DNA of 64,000 bases from positions 70,056,922 through 70,120,921 of the forward strand of contig CP142456.1 in assembly GCA_038049695.1 (NCBI GenBank), read 5' to 3'. A program made the translations under genes and the position numbers. Positions 20,646 to 33,600 of the stretch are shown here, piece after piece. Under the pieces are notes generated by a model that saw only the letters and a list, made by a program, of their open reading frames with translations, made no database searches and was not told the origin of the DNA. Position 1 is the stretch's first letter. Every line of letters starts with the position of its first letter. Source of the DNA: Cinnamomum chago (lineage: Eukaryota; Streptophyta; Magnoliopsida; Laurales; Lauraceae).

Positions 20646-22126
20646 CACAGCAAGGTCATTGATAAATGGGGTTAGGAAAGTTTCAATGCTCTCATGATCT
20701 CTTATCATGATTAACCAGGGAATAGTGGATGATTCTTTGATCTCAAGTTTAATGGTTTGAGCAGCTTAACAGTGGCAATTTCAGAGGTAATGCGTGCCAG
20801 CACCGGTTAAAATCGTTTGAGTACGGGCTAAATTGGGTAAGTGGGCAAGACCATGTGAGCATTACCTGCACAAGTGGAACAATTTCATGTTTTGGTGTCA
20901 CTTTTTCATGCATAAATGAAAAATAAAATAATCTACTTTAATAGAGCGGATTTTGATTTTGCCACGGAGGAGTTAAGAATGCGGGATTCCATTCTTGCAA
21001 AAATGAAAATTCATGATACACGAAATCTTTTTGTTGCATAAACACACCCTAGTAGCAAATGATACATTGGTGCCATTGAAGACGTTTTATGATAATTAGG
21101 AATTATTTACATAGGAAAAACCGAGTATGCAGAGTTGATCAGGTGTCTATGACATTGTCTAGAATCAAGCGAAATAAAAAAAATGAACCAACCTCTCTTC
21201 AATGGCAGTCGTTATCCCATCAACCAGCTCGAAAAATAAAATAAAATTTAAGGGCACATTTGTGTACACGGGTTTTTCATGGAATGTAGAAATTACCATA
21301 TCGGCAAAATCCATGGGAAATAAATTCCAATAGAATACAGTCAAAAGCTCTCTCACTTAAGTGGCAGTCAAAGGAGGCCGGGCCAACTTCATGAGCAGGA
21401 TAGAAAATAGGCCTATACCCAGTTAAAACCCCAGCTCAAAATTCCGTTGACATCCATATGTAAAGTAGAGTTGTTGATGGACCTTTTCAAGGATTTGATT
21501 TACTATTGTCATGGCTGGGTATTCATTTTCCATCCCACCTAACTTCATTTTTCATTAAAGAGGAGATTGTTTGATGGCTATTTCTGAACCTTCACCTTTG
21601 TTTCTTCAGTTTTGGCACTTTTAGAAATGGATTTCCTAGAATTTTCCTAGGAATTCAATTCCATACACACAAACGGGCCTCAATCCCATTCTATTCTTCA
21701 GAATAAAAAACAAGAGGGATGTTGACTTCATATCAAAAACTTGAGGATTTCTTCAATATATGTGGGTAATGGGCCACACAAAAAGGGTGAAGTCAACATC
21801 TAAGACTAGCACTGATCAGGAAAAAAAAACCTACAATAACAATTGCTGTTTCTAGTCAGATTAAAAAGTCTCATCAGTTTTCACATAATGAGGCAATAAT
21901 ACTGATTAAAGAAAAACACAATGAGGTGATAAGCATGTGAAACCATACTCACAATGTTACATAGCAAGGAATATCTAGTTTGATTGATTCTACGATGAGG
22001 AGCATCAATCCAGCATCACAGATCGACTTTGGAAGAATGATACATGCAATAGGTTGATCTCTCATTTGTAACAGCAAAAGCACGGATGGCTGGTACCCGA
22101 CAAAAACAGAAAAGTGAAAAACTTGC
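20646..22126. other. Downstream region of the START gene, no gene seen
   Basis: Sequence just left of 22127 is the likely 3' UTR of the minus-strand START gene (about 21950-22126). The rest is unassigned AT-rich DNA without recognisable coding or repeat units. Confidence 0.35.
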
Positions 22127-24602
22127 TTACTTCCTTCCAAGCCTCCCTGCTGCTCCAAGTAACAGGGCTTTCCCAACAATGCCTGTATGAAGTCCACATG
22201 CAAGAACCACAGTCCCTCCTATCAATAGCCATTTCCAATGTGCTCCTTGGCCCATCTTGTGTAAGTCCAACGGTTGACTTTTATCATCCAGAATGGATTG
22301 GTCTTCAGCACCAATGCTGCTGTCAAGAGGAATCTTTGTCGTTATCCTTCCCGACAGAGCACTTTGGGATGGGGGAGCACCCGACTTTCTAGCAAGTTGG
22401 TATGTTCTCATGCCAGATTGTAATTTCTTAACAGTTCCCCACATCCCATGACGGACACCAACCCTTGCTACATCTTTGGGAATCCCCATGTCTTCATAAT
22501 GGACAAAGCACACCTCACAAGCAGATAATTGTCCATCCCCTTTACGAGATTGCACTGCAATTGTTCAAATACACAGCATTCATATGGTAGATCTTTTTGA
22601 ACTCAATACTTGGCAAAAATTGAAGAGAATCCATACCAGCCCTAATGGTCCAGCTGGAGAAATAAAGTTCCACACGCCTCGGCTTGTCCCGCTTGGGTAT
22701 CGCTTGATATGGCACACCCTGCAATTATTAAGTGTCACAAATTAATACCCATGTCTGCAAATTCAGTTGAAATTTATGTGAACAGTCTCATGGGTGAAAC
22801 AATAGATGAGATATTTGAGGTCCGCCCATTAGGCTGTTCATGAGGGTTTTTTAATCAGTACGAATACTTCAATCCATTACCAACTTTACCATGCCATGAT
22901 CCTCTTCCCTGGCAAAGGATCGATTAATTCGTGCCAATTAACTATGACGATTATCAAACATAGGGATGCACTGGATAATCATGTTTCAGGTACTGAGTAA
23001 GTTCCTGGCACATTTAACAAGTACAGTACTACTTCCTGGCTTCTCATTGTCCTAATCATTTGTAAATGGCCAACCATAAACCACCTTAATGGCATAAAAT
23101 ATGGGATTGTTATTATCATGTGATAGACTACTTTGATCATCTTCATTGCCGACTCCCACCTCAACACCACCACCCCACCCAGCCTCACATGCCCATGTGG
23201 TAACAAAAGCATCACCCAAGAGCAGTGAATTAAAACTCGGACTCAACCCCCAATTCAGCAGGGGTCTAGTTGGGGTGACACCCTCTATAGGGATGGAGGA
23301 GGAGGAGGAGGGGAAATGGGTTTTATCATTGAGAGAAGGGTTTTCATTATTGGGTTTTGGGAGAGATGGAACCATGAATGAAAGAAGAAGCAATTTTCTT
23401 GTAGGGCATGGCTGAAGAACTAGAAAGGGATTTAGGGATTGGGGTGTTGATGGGTGTGGTAAGGAAACTAAAAAAAGGGAATTAGGGTTTAGGGTTTGGA
23501 TGGTTTAGAGTTGGTGTTGAGAGCTTGGCCAACATGAGTACAACCCAACTTGGTCATGGCCAAGTCCAAGTGGACTCAGACTCCGCCGAGTTTTAAACGC
23601 TGCCCTAGAGGCTTGAGAAGTTCCATGGATTACTACTTTTTAGGTCTATGCATTTAATGCCATGATGAGATGAATTTTCAATTGCATTGGATAACACCTA
23701 AAATCTTTATACAAGTGTTAAAGAATATCTCTTGATAAAATATGGGAAAAAAATTTCTGCCCTCTGGAATACATTACTTGCCCAAGAAGGTGATTTGATA
23801 ATGATAAGTGGGCCTTTTACCGAGATCATTCCTCCCCCCACCCACACCACAAAAAAAAAAAAAAAAAAAAAAACATTTTGCTTTCTTTCTTTCCTTTTTG
23901 TTAATGGATTTAACTTTGTTCTTCAATATAAACACATTCTCAAGTCAATGACCAAGTAAGATATTCTACCTATCTAAATAAGCTGGAAATTAATCATCAA
24001 AATGAAAATGGGTCCACTGTCTTCTAAAATAGTTTTAGAGAACCACCAGAAAAGGCAATGAATCTGTACCACAGACAGAAGTGAAGGAATTCAAAGAAGC
24101 ATATTTCTTTGCCAATACCTTTGTAATGCAATAATACATCTTTGAGTTTGAAGACTCCCATATTCGTCGGCCAATAATATATTCTCGATCACTGCAGAAA
24201 AAAGGGAACTGCAAATGACAGATAACTAAATTGATTTCTAGAACAAATACTGCATACAGAAATGAGGAGACATCAATGGAGCAGAAGATTTTTTAAAACA
24301 AACCTTTTTTATCCAGTGGACAATTGATGTCCCTGTATGAGGACATTCCTCCAAAAGTTTGAAGTATGACATCATGGGATCCCATTTAGCTCGAAACTCA
24401 TCATCCCAGAAGAAATCTCTAACCAACTCTGGAGTTGCATCCTCAAAAACAGTTCTACTGCGGTATATTGGAGGCCCCTCCTGGAATGCAAGAAGCAGTT
24501 TCAGATCATCAAAACAGGTTGTCAATTTTTATTTATTTTTTACAAAGTCACTAGCAGCAGCTGTATTATTATTATTTCATGTGTAAGTCACTAGCAGCAG
24601 CT

Positions 24603-24634
<32 letters not shown>

Positions 24635-27600
24635 TCATGTGTAAGTCACTAGCAGCAGCTGTATTATCATTTTTTTCATGTGGCTAGGTAGGCAAATTAG
24701 TCAGTGGATTATATAGCAAAATCAAGGATACCAACAAAGCATCTCTATGCAGGGACCATAGTTATTAGAATCCTACGATTCGTATCCAGAATCCTGATTC
24801 GTATATCGAATCTTAAGAAAAACGATTCCTATCTATGTAATAAATCCCATTTACAAATGAATCTTACGATTCGATACTCGTCTCATTGAATCTTACGATT
24901 CAAGCGTTTCAACTAAGTGAGAATGGCTATAGCCAATAAGCTAATATTAATAATCTTTTACCTTTTTTCTTTCGTTATTCTCTCTTTCTTTTATCGCTTG
25001 TATTTTCAAAAAGTTATTTAGTAGTTAACGAAACCTCGTAAGAATTTTTTATAGCTTTGATAGAGTTTTAAAAATGAATATAGAACATGCATTTAACTAA
25101 AGCATTCAACTATACGTATTGTGGTTGTTTATATCTTCTTCTTTTTTTAATCTATTTTGGTTTGTTTTTCTTCATGAACACTTTCTTAACTTTAAGAGAT
25201 ATCCTACCGTGTAAGAGATATCTTACCGTGTAAGATTGATGGTTTGGATTTTATTTTATTTTATATTCTAATTTAAAGATAATAAAATATGTATATTAAT
25301 ACTTTAAACTTATTTAACTATGGAATGTGCTCTTGTAAGAGACTCTCATCTTACCAAGAGAGATAAAGGTGGGGGCCCTCACATCATTGGATATGGATGT
25401 GAGGGCCCCACCTTATCTCTCACAGTAAGGTGAGAGTGTCTCTCACAAGAGCACCTCCCTTTAACTATTTACACATCATTTATTTCATATAAATATATAT
25501 AATAATAATATATGTCATGATGTTCTTGATATGATTGTATGATAGACTTACTTCTTATTATATTTCTATCTACCCTATAAAAGAGAGAAAGATGTACTTT
25601 TTTCACTCCACACATGCCCAATGAAATGAAAGTTGTGGGGCCCACCCTTATTATATATATTTTAAAATATATATTAAATCTATATACCCCTTACAAAAGA
25701 GAGAAAGATGTAGTCAAGTTGTGGGGCACACCCTTATTATATATACCCTTATATAAAAGAGAGTAAAGTGTAGCACCTTTTCACTACACACCTGCCCAAT
25801 AAAATACAAGATGTGGGCCTCACTTAGTATTATATTATTATATTGTATATCTATATCTATATTCTATACCCTATTATAAAAGAGAGTAAGATTTAGTGCA
25901 GTTTCACTACACACCTGCCCAATAAAAAGAGTAAGATGTAGCAAGGGAGGAAATAGAATGAAATAAAGGAAAGAGAAAGAAAAGAGATAAGAGAGAGTGA
26001 ATCGGATGGATAAAGATGGGCACATAATGGGAATTCCTTAATTTGTCTAAAATAGACTTTGGGCCAGGCTTGGATTTAGAGGGGTTTGAGGATCCAGATC
26101 TAGATGATCTAGAAGACTAAAGTTTAGGAATTAAAAATATCTACCCAACGGTACCATAATCTCAAAAATCTAAAATTACAAAAAGCCCAACCCCTAAATT
26201 TTCTAGAAAATTGCTAACTACCCCCGAACTATACCCAAATGAATCCAGATCTAGACCAAACTTGGCACACACGATCCTAATAATTTTTTTAATCTCTTCT
26301 ATTGAGTAGATGCTGATATTTTAAATGTAATAAAATTTCGTTTTAATACATTCCAATAAATCGAGTAAATTTTTTTCGATTTCATTTTTTTTTTTTTTAA
26401 GGTGGTGGAGAAAAGAAAAGGAAAATGTGGATAAGATTGGAATCTATCTCAAATCAATATCTCAAATGTTGTTTTTTTCCCTCTTCTTTTTTCAATTTTC
26501 TTTTAACATTCTTCTTATTCAGATACTACAAGATTTTCAATATCTCAAATGTTGTTTTTTTTCCCTCTTCTTTTTTCAATTTTCGTTTAACATTCTTCTT
26601 ATTCAAATAATACAAGATTTTAAATGCAGGGAATTTTATGGGTATGATGTTTTTCCTCTGTGAGTAATTGTGTAAGGAAAAACATGGCATTTTAACAGAT
26701 TCTTCATTGACTCTTAGCTTCTTTTGGAATGGAAGGAGTTTTCATATATGTAAGTGAGCATTGTCTACTGAAATTATTGTCGTTTGATTGTGTCTTCTTC
26801 TTCAAATTTTTTTTAATGTTGCAATAAAATCTTCATTCTAAGAAAAATGGGTGCAACCAGAGTTAAGAAAATGATGATGAAGAGTTTGTTTTTTCTTTCT
26901 CATTCCTATTCCTGTATGGGCCAAAGTTAGGCCCATTGATAGCCTTCGTGCTCTGATAATTTTAATTATATATCTGTTTTATTTCTTAAATCTTAACTGC
27001 AGGCTTTCAAATTGTGCGTGTTTCATGTTTCCTTATGGTAGAACTTTGTATTTAGTTCTCACTCAATGTTTGGAATATGAATTTGTGCATCGTATTTAAA
27101 ATGTAAAATTGATACTAATTTGTTATGTGAGATAGGAAAATGGAAAACTCAAACAGAAAGTGTCCTGGCTGAGAAAAGCAAAGTAGAGATAATAACTAAA
27201 AGGACGATGCTATGACACATTGAAAAGTTTTCCATTATCCATCTGAATCTGTTTTCCTTCTCCATAGAGTCGAAGGGGAATGGCTTTTTTTTTTAAGCAG
27301 TACAGGTGCAAATATTCAAAAGGCCAAAAACATAATCCATATTTGTATAAGAATCTAACATTTTATTTTGTTTATTTTTCCTATTTTAGTTTATGATAGT
27401 TAAAGTCTTACACTTTAAACCAAAGCCTCTTCAATCGTCACCCTTCAAACCCCTCAAGAGTGGGATAAGACCAATAAGCATTCATTCGTTGTTTTCATTA
27501 AATCATTTTGTTCACTAATTTCCAAACTTTTATTCGGCTTTTTTTTTTTTTGCCTTTTGTAAAATTAATTGTGAGATATGGTGCTATTAAAGAATCATGT

Positions 27601-30600
27601 CGAAGGAAAAATATTTCAGATTTTATCATTCAGAAAGTTTTTTTAGTCTTTCTTGGCACTATTTTGTCCACCCTGGTTAATAAACTAAGCCAAGGTGGGA
27701 AAAACAAAAGATTTTAACTATACACTATTTACTCCATTATGTGGTTCATGGTGTACATACTGCCTTTTAACTCTGAAAACTTAAATGCCATGTACTTTTT
27801 CAATAATAAATCTTGAACTAAGACAGGATGAAAACAAAAAAGAAAATGAATAGTGTATTTTATAATAGATCAAAAGAAAATGAATCAAGTGTGTTTTACT
27901 TACTCCTTTTTGGTGTTCAATTTCAATACTTACAATTTTGTGGGCACTTTAAATACTTTGTCATCAGTTTAAAAGTCGTGACAAAAGGTATTAGTGACCT
28001 TACTACTTTTGTTATTGTTGCTGCCTTGCTGGTGGCCAATTGGTGGTTGTGTTACAATTAAAATACTAAATTGACTACACACGAGAGAATTAACATTCCC
28101 TTCTATTTATTTATTTTTTTACCTGAAACAATGCTAATTGTGCAAATAGTTTCTATTTATTTATTTATTTTTTATTTTTTGGTAGAACTAAAAGATACTT
28201 GACTGGTATTTGTATTTGAAATTTGAGAGTTAAGAACATCAGAGGGCTCCGGGAGGTTTCCAAAAGATATGAGATTATTTTATTTGTACGGATGTAACCC
28301 TTTGTTATTATTTTTTAAATATTAACTCTTTAACCTTTTGTACACTAACCTTAAATATTTATAATTTGATGTTCCTTCAGTTGTATATTATTTATTATGG
28401 CCTTTGAAAAAGGTATAGGAACCTCCAAAACTTATAAGCACATCCCATATATACAGTACTTCGTTTGCATTAATGCTTTATGTTTAGTTTTTTTCTTTTT
28501 CTTTTTTAGAAAAAGTAGCAACTGACAAAATATCATAAATAAGAAAGTGAAAGGTACAAAATTAAACTCATTTTATGTCCGTCCTGTTTTTTTCTCTTTT
28601 AATGAAAGTTACCATTAAAAAAAGTTAAATATTCTATTCCCTTTTGCTTCATGTGTTTGTATTTTATTTAGTTAGAATAATTGAGTTTTCAATCTGACAT
28701 AATAGTTGTATTGATCTTAATTTATACCCCTGTTGAAAGAATAATCACAAGTTGGATAATGTGATAACTACTACTAAATATTAGTTCTCTTCCAATATTA
28801 GTGATTGCTAAAGATAATTCCATAAATGCAATTTAGTGGTAGGTCTTATCGATTGCTATCGTAAAATTGTTGTTGTTCTGTACAATTTTTAGTTTCTTAG
28901 TATACAACTTTTGTGAATTTTCTTATTATAAAAGGGCATTCAAGGGCATGAATATATTTATTTATTATTGCTCTTACTCATGAGATTTAAATTGAAAAAC
29001 TTTGATCATTTTCTAACACATTTATTTCTTTCATCATTACAAACTTCTTCTTCTTCTTGTTCGCGTTCTTCTTTTCATATATTTCAATGAAGCGTCATGC
29101 CTTTCCTTAAAGGGAAAACGAGGATATCATAGAAACTGCTTATTATGCTAGGGTTACTACTAACTTCAAAGTTAATGAATGAAGTAATCGTTTTAATTAT
29201 AAACAACTAAAATAAGTATTTGATGCTGAGCTGCAACAAATTCAATTTGTCTTTGTTCGTTTCAAATTTTTTTTACTTTGATCAACACTCCCATCCTCTA
29301 TACAAAACAGAGCAGGAGAGTTGATCTAGACTACATGGGTTACATTCTTATGTATTTCTTAAGAGGAATGTCCAATTCTTTTGGTAGATTTGTATTTGTA
29401 GTTTTTTTTTTTTTTTTTTTGTATTTTTTCCCTATGAATATCTCTATTTGTGAGCTTCCATTTAACTGAACTTCTGTGATTACTTTGTATTATCCTTTTC
29501 TTAAAGGGTATAAAATATAGCACTTTGTATCAAGCAAAAGAAGATGCTGACTCTTGGAAATGTATTGCCTCTTTTTACCTCATAGTGGTCCGTCTTATAA
29601 AATAAAACAAAGCACATGTTAAATACTAATATTGATCAACAGGTGCTCTGCAATTCTTACCCGTCAGAGTTCATATCATAGTTTCACCAATGTTGATCCA
29701 TGTCCCTTGAGGATAAGCCGGATTACTTCATTATTCTTGACGGTCGGTGTGAGATGTTACTCTCCTTTGTAAGTTAATACTAAAACCACCATCTCAGTTT
29801 TGTTATACTGATGTCCTTAGATAAGATATAATTAAATTTTTTTTCCTTAATAGAATCTGATTTGGTAGTGAACATATAATGTTCATGGTAATTGGTTAGA
29901 ACAGTAAGCTCATCTGGTTCTTAGTTTTTATTTTTATTTTTTTATAAAACTACAGGTTATCAATTTGGCTATGCTTTCTACGGGACTCCCAACTTTAACA
30001 AGTCAAGTCTACCAGGAAACTAATAAGTCGACCTGACAGGTTAAATAAAGTAAATTTAAATTTCTTTATATACATTCATGATTAAATATCTACAAATATG
30101 TGATTTATATCCTCAAAAAGTTATATAAATTCCATATCGATTGTCTTTTGAGATCTAATTTTTCTCACTATATCATTGTTTTATTGTTTTCAAATGTATA
30201 GGAAAAAAGTAGTGTCATTTGGACATTGCACGGGCCTTGCAATTTACAATCACTCATTTTCTATTGAAAATTTATTTTTAAATGTATTGAAACTTCTACT
30301 GAATTTTTTCAGAACTTTTTTTTTTATTTTCTTAGTAAAACTGTGTCTGGTGCACGTGCCAGGGCTCCACTAGTATACTACTATAAATGGAAAAATGGAT
30401 GGTTATGAATAATTACTTTTGTCCTTTTCTTTTAATTTTTAATTTTTTTTCATTTTCATTAGAAAAATAAAAAATCATACGATTCACGATTCGATTCATG
30501 GGTATGAACAATTTGCGATACGATTCCGATTTTGAAAACTATGGTAGGGGCCATGTCACCATAGCCCCAGGAGTCGTTTACTTCTATCACCTCAAATGAT

Positions 30601-33600
30601 TAAGCTCTTGTACATTTTTTCCAATAAAACTTCGTGTTTTATTAAAAAAATATCCACAGAACTTAAAAAAAAAAAAAACAGATGGATAGTGTCGCTAGAG
30701 TAAATCCTCAACCATCAAATAAATAAAATGGAAAGAAAAGGAATAAAAATGTGTATGAGTTACACAAGACCTGACACTAACACAACAATAAACCAAGACA
30801 AGCACTTGGTAATCAACAGGGTAATGGAATCCAGTTCATGTATTGAAGATATACTGGCTTCTGTCTACATGAACCACTATGTAACCTCAAAAGTAAAAGG
30901 CAAAGACCATCAGTGACATTCCCATTCAAGTTTCAAAGGGACAGGCCCTGGGATGAACCAAAGTTTTCATTTCAAAAATCACACAACTCGTAGTCAAACT
31001 TTCCCAGGGTAAAACTTCTGCCAAAACCCATATAAAGGAGGGTTGTGTTAGGTAGGTTGACAAATGTCATAAAACTTTTGTCACAACCCAAGCTGGAATT
31101 ATGAGAGAAACAAAATTCATATAGCTGACCCCAATGTAATTGGGACAAGGCTTTGATGATGACGACGGCGGCGACACAATTCACAGTCAATTAAAGATCA
31201 TTTTGAAAGGTAATTAAAGATCAAATTATCAAAAATAAGAACAGCGAATTTAGAAAAAAAGTTTTCCATTAAGTGTAAACACTAAATACTGCTAAGATAT
31301 AAACACAGAATCAGATAAATCACTTTAACTGCATTAGGAAAAGAAAATGCATAGAATTAAAGACTTGACCAAAGTTTACCTCAGGTTCATGACGCCAAGC
31401 TTGGTATGTCATGGTTGGGGTGGAGCGTTCCATCAAATTTTGCCACATTGCATCTCCAACCTTGGCCTCTAAAAGATTCCTTAAATGCTCCAAGTCCTTC
31501 TCTGTAACAATGTCCTCATCCCCCACAGAAGGTACACTTCTAGGGCTGCAGATTAGAAAATTGCAGACAAGAAACATTTATCTCTCTGAAATTAGCATCA
31601 TCATTATAACGTGGAAATTTTTTAATAAGAAAACCAATCAGTGATTGTTTACAGATTACTTGCCAAACCTGAAATTTGATGTGTTTAAGAAGTATCTCCA
31701 TTAACATAAGTAGCTGATTGACAAGGATCATTAGACTATAATATAACACAATATTTCTCTGTACTCAGGAATGAGACAAGGGTGTCAAAAACATATTTAA
31801 CATGGAATCAGTATTTATAAATGTCAGATGGACAAAATCTATAGTAAACCACATTCAGAAAACTTACTTAGCTCTTTTTTATTAGCAACAAAAAAAGATT
31901 TTATAAAAAGATGAAATGTGTATGCATAAAAATAAAAATAAAAAAAAAGAAAAAGAAAAAACTATACAGTAATCTAATCTCACAATGTAGTTCTAACTGA
32001 CAACTAGTCTGCTCTAGGGATATAAAGCAAGACCATAAAATTGCTTTGTAGCAAAATCTTAACAGGGAGAAACAAGAACCAAATGAAACAGCATCTGCAG
32101 GATGTCTTTGGTGGTGAAAGCCAGGACTTCTACATTCCTGTTAAATCTCCCATTGTGTCAATGGTTTTAAGTAGAGATTTGAAGAATAGAAATAAGGAAT
32201 GTTTCTTTCTTCCTTGGACATGGTGGGTTCCATATAAAGGATTATTAAAGAGGTGATGACTTAAGGGCCTAAGGTAGAGTTCTAGATAATAACATCACCT
32301 TCCTAGAATTTTATTCAGTAGAATGATGAGTGGGCAATCATTTCAGATCAAAGGGAAGATTATATGCCAGCCCCTTGTTGATCTTCAATCTTCATCTTTG
32401 ACCTCCTCATTTAATTCATTTAACAGATAAAGTATTGCTCAGAAATCCTAAGAATTCAATGCCAATTAAGCAGCCAACCTAACTGTAAATATTCTTTGGT
32501 CCCCAGGAGATAAATGAATACCTAGGAAACAGGAAACAGAGCTTGGATGTTACACTATTGGAAGACCTCCTGGACTTGAAACTCAGACCAGAGACGGTCT
32601 TTTTGCCACGTGCCTTGGGGCAGGAAATGCCTTTGGTCAGCACACGTGGATCTTGGTCCCAGACTGGAGAGTTTTGGCTCAATGGATCGCGATTAGTTCT
32701 CCCTTGTGTGTTTTTTGTTAGTTTCAGGGACACATCCAAATCAATCAAACATGTATCATAATAACTACCATAAAGGAGATTGCAGGAATCAAACCCACAT
32801 CATTAGGTTGGAAGGTTAATGACTATAGACTATAGTAGATGTCCATTAATCATTTTTAACATCTCCAATTATCCTACCAAAAGAAAGAAAAATCTCCAAT
32901 TCAAAACACATCATGAAGTTTGGTTTTATTGCGCTCTTTTAGGGCCCATTTGTTTGCATGGAATTGAATACATAGGACTTCATGGTCAAAAGGGCTCCAA
33001 CAAAAAATTATTAAAGAGGTGGGGCGAATGATATACCATGGAGATGTAGATGGGACCTTGACTTTTTTAGGGATTTTACTAGGGATATGGCTGAGTATTT
33101 ATTTCCCATGAGGCTGTTTTGAGCTTCCAATTTTGACTGTCTATCTCAATTTTGACCATCCCTCCATAATGTTCATCCATAACTGCTGGTTCTACCATTA
33201 GAACCTATCCAATTCATAACAGTCATACGATCCAAACAACCATAGTGAATGCTGTAGAGATATAAACAGGCCAACTGACCCAACCTGAAAAATCCATAAC
33301 CATAAGCCCATAGCCAAGCATATCTCACGTGTGGAATCTTGTAGATTGGTCAAATATCCCTTCTTGGAAGGTTGTGTAGACATTTCTATAATTGCTTGTA
33401 ATCATAGCCAAATCATAGGATGTAAAGATATCATCATCATGTAAATTGATACTAGTGAAGTGTATATAAACACAAGTCGATTCCCATCTTTGGGTAAGAC
33501 AGAATTCACAATTTCTTCCTCCCTTTGGTTCTTCTCCTCTTTCTAAGTTAATACAAGGATCTATAGATCCTTTTACATGGTATCAGAGCTACTACAACTC

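Larger units (their letters stand above)
24757..30543. mobile_element. Probable 5.8-kb hAT-like inverted-repeat element in intron 2
   Basis: The left end CATAGTTATTAGAATCC and right end GATTTTGAAAACTATG are followed inward by repeated GATTCG/CGAATC words (CCTACGATTCGTATCC on the left; ACGATTCGATTCATGG on the right). The flanks GCAGGGAC and GTAGGGGC match at six of eight bases, a possible decayed 8-bp target duplication. The termini match those of MITE family 1. The interior is very AT-rich, with no recognised transposase, a nested hairpin MITE, tandem units at 25570-25945 and a duplication at 26457-26640. Without it intron 2 would be about 1.1 kb. The two ends could instead belong to separate small elements. 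Confidence 0.5.

Noticed and set aside
22114-22392. Plus-strand frame opposite the last START exon
   Set aside because: Antisense shadow of exon 6 of the START gene.
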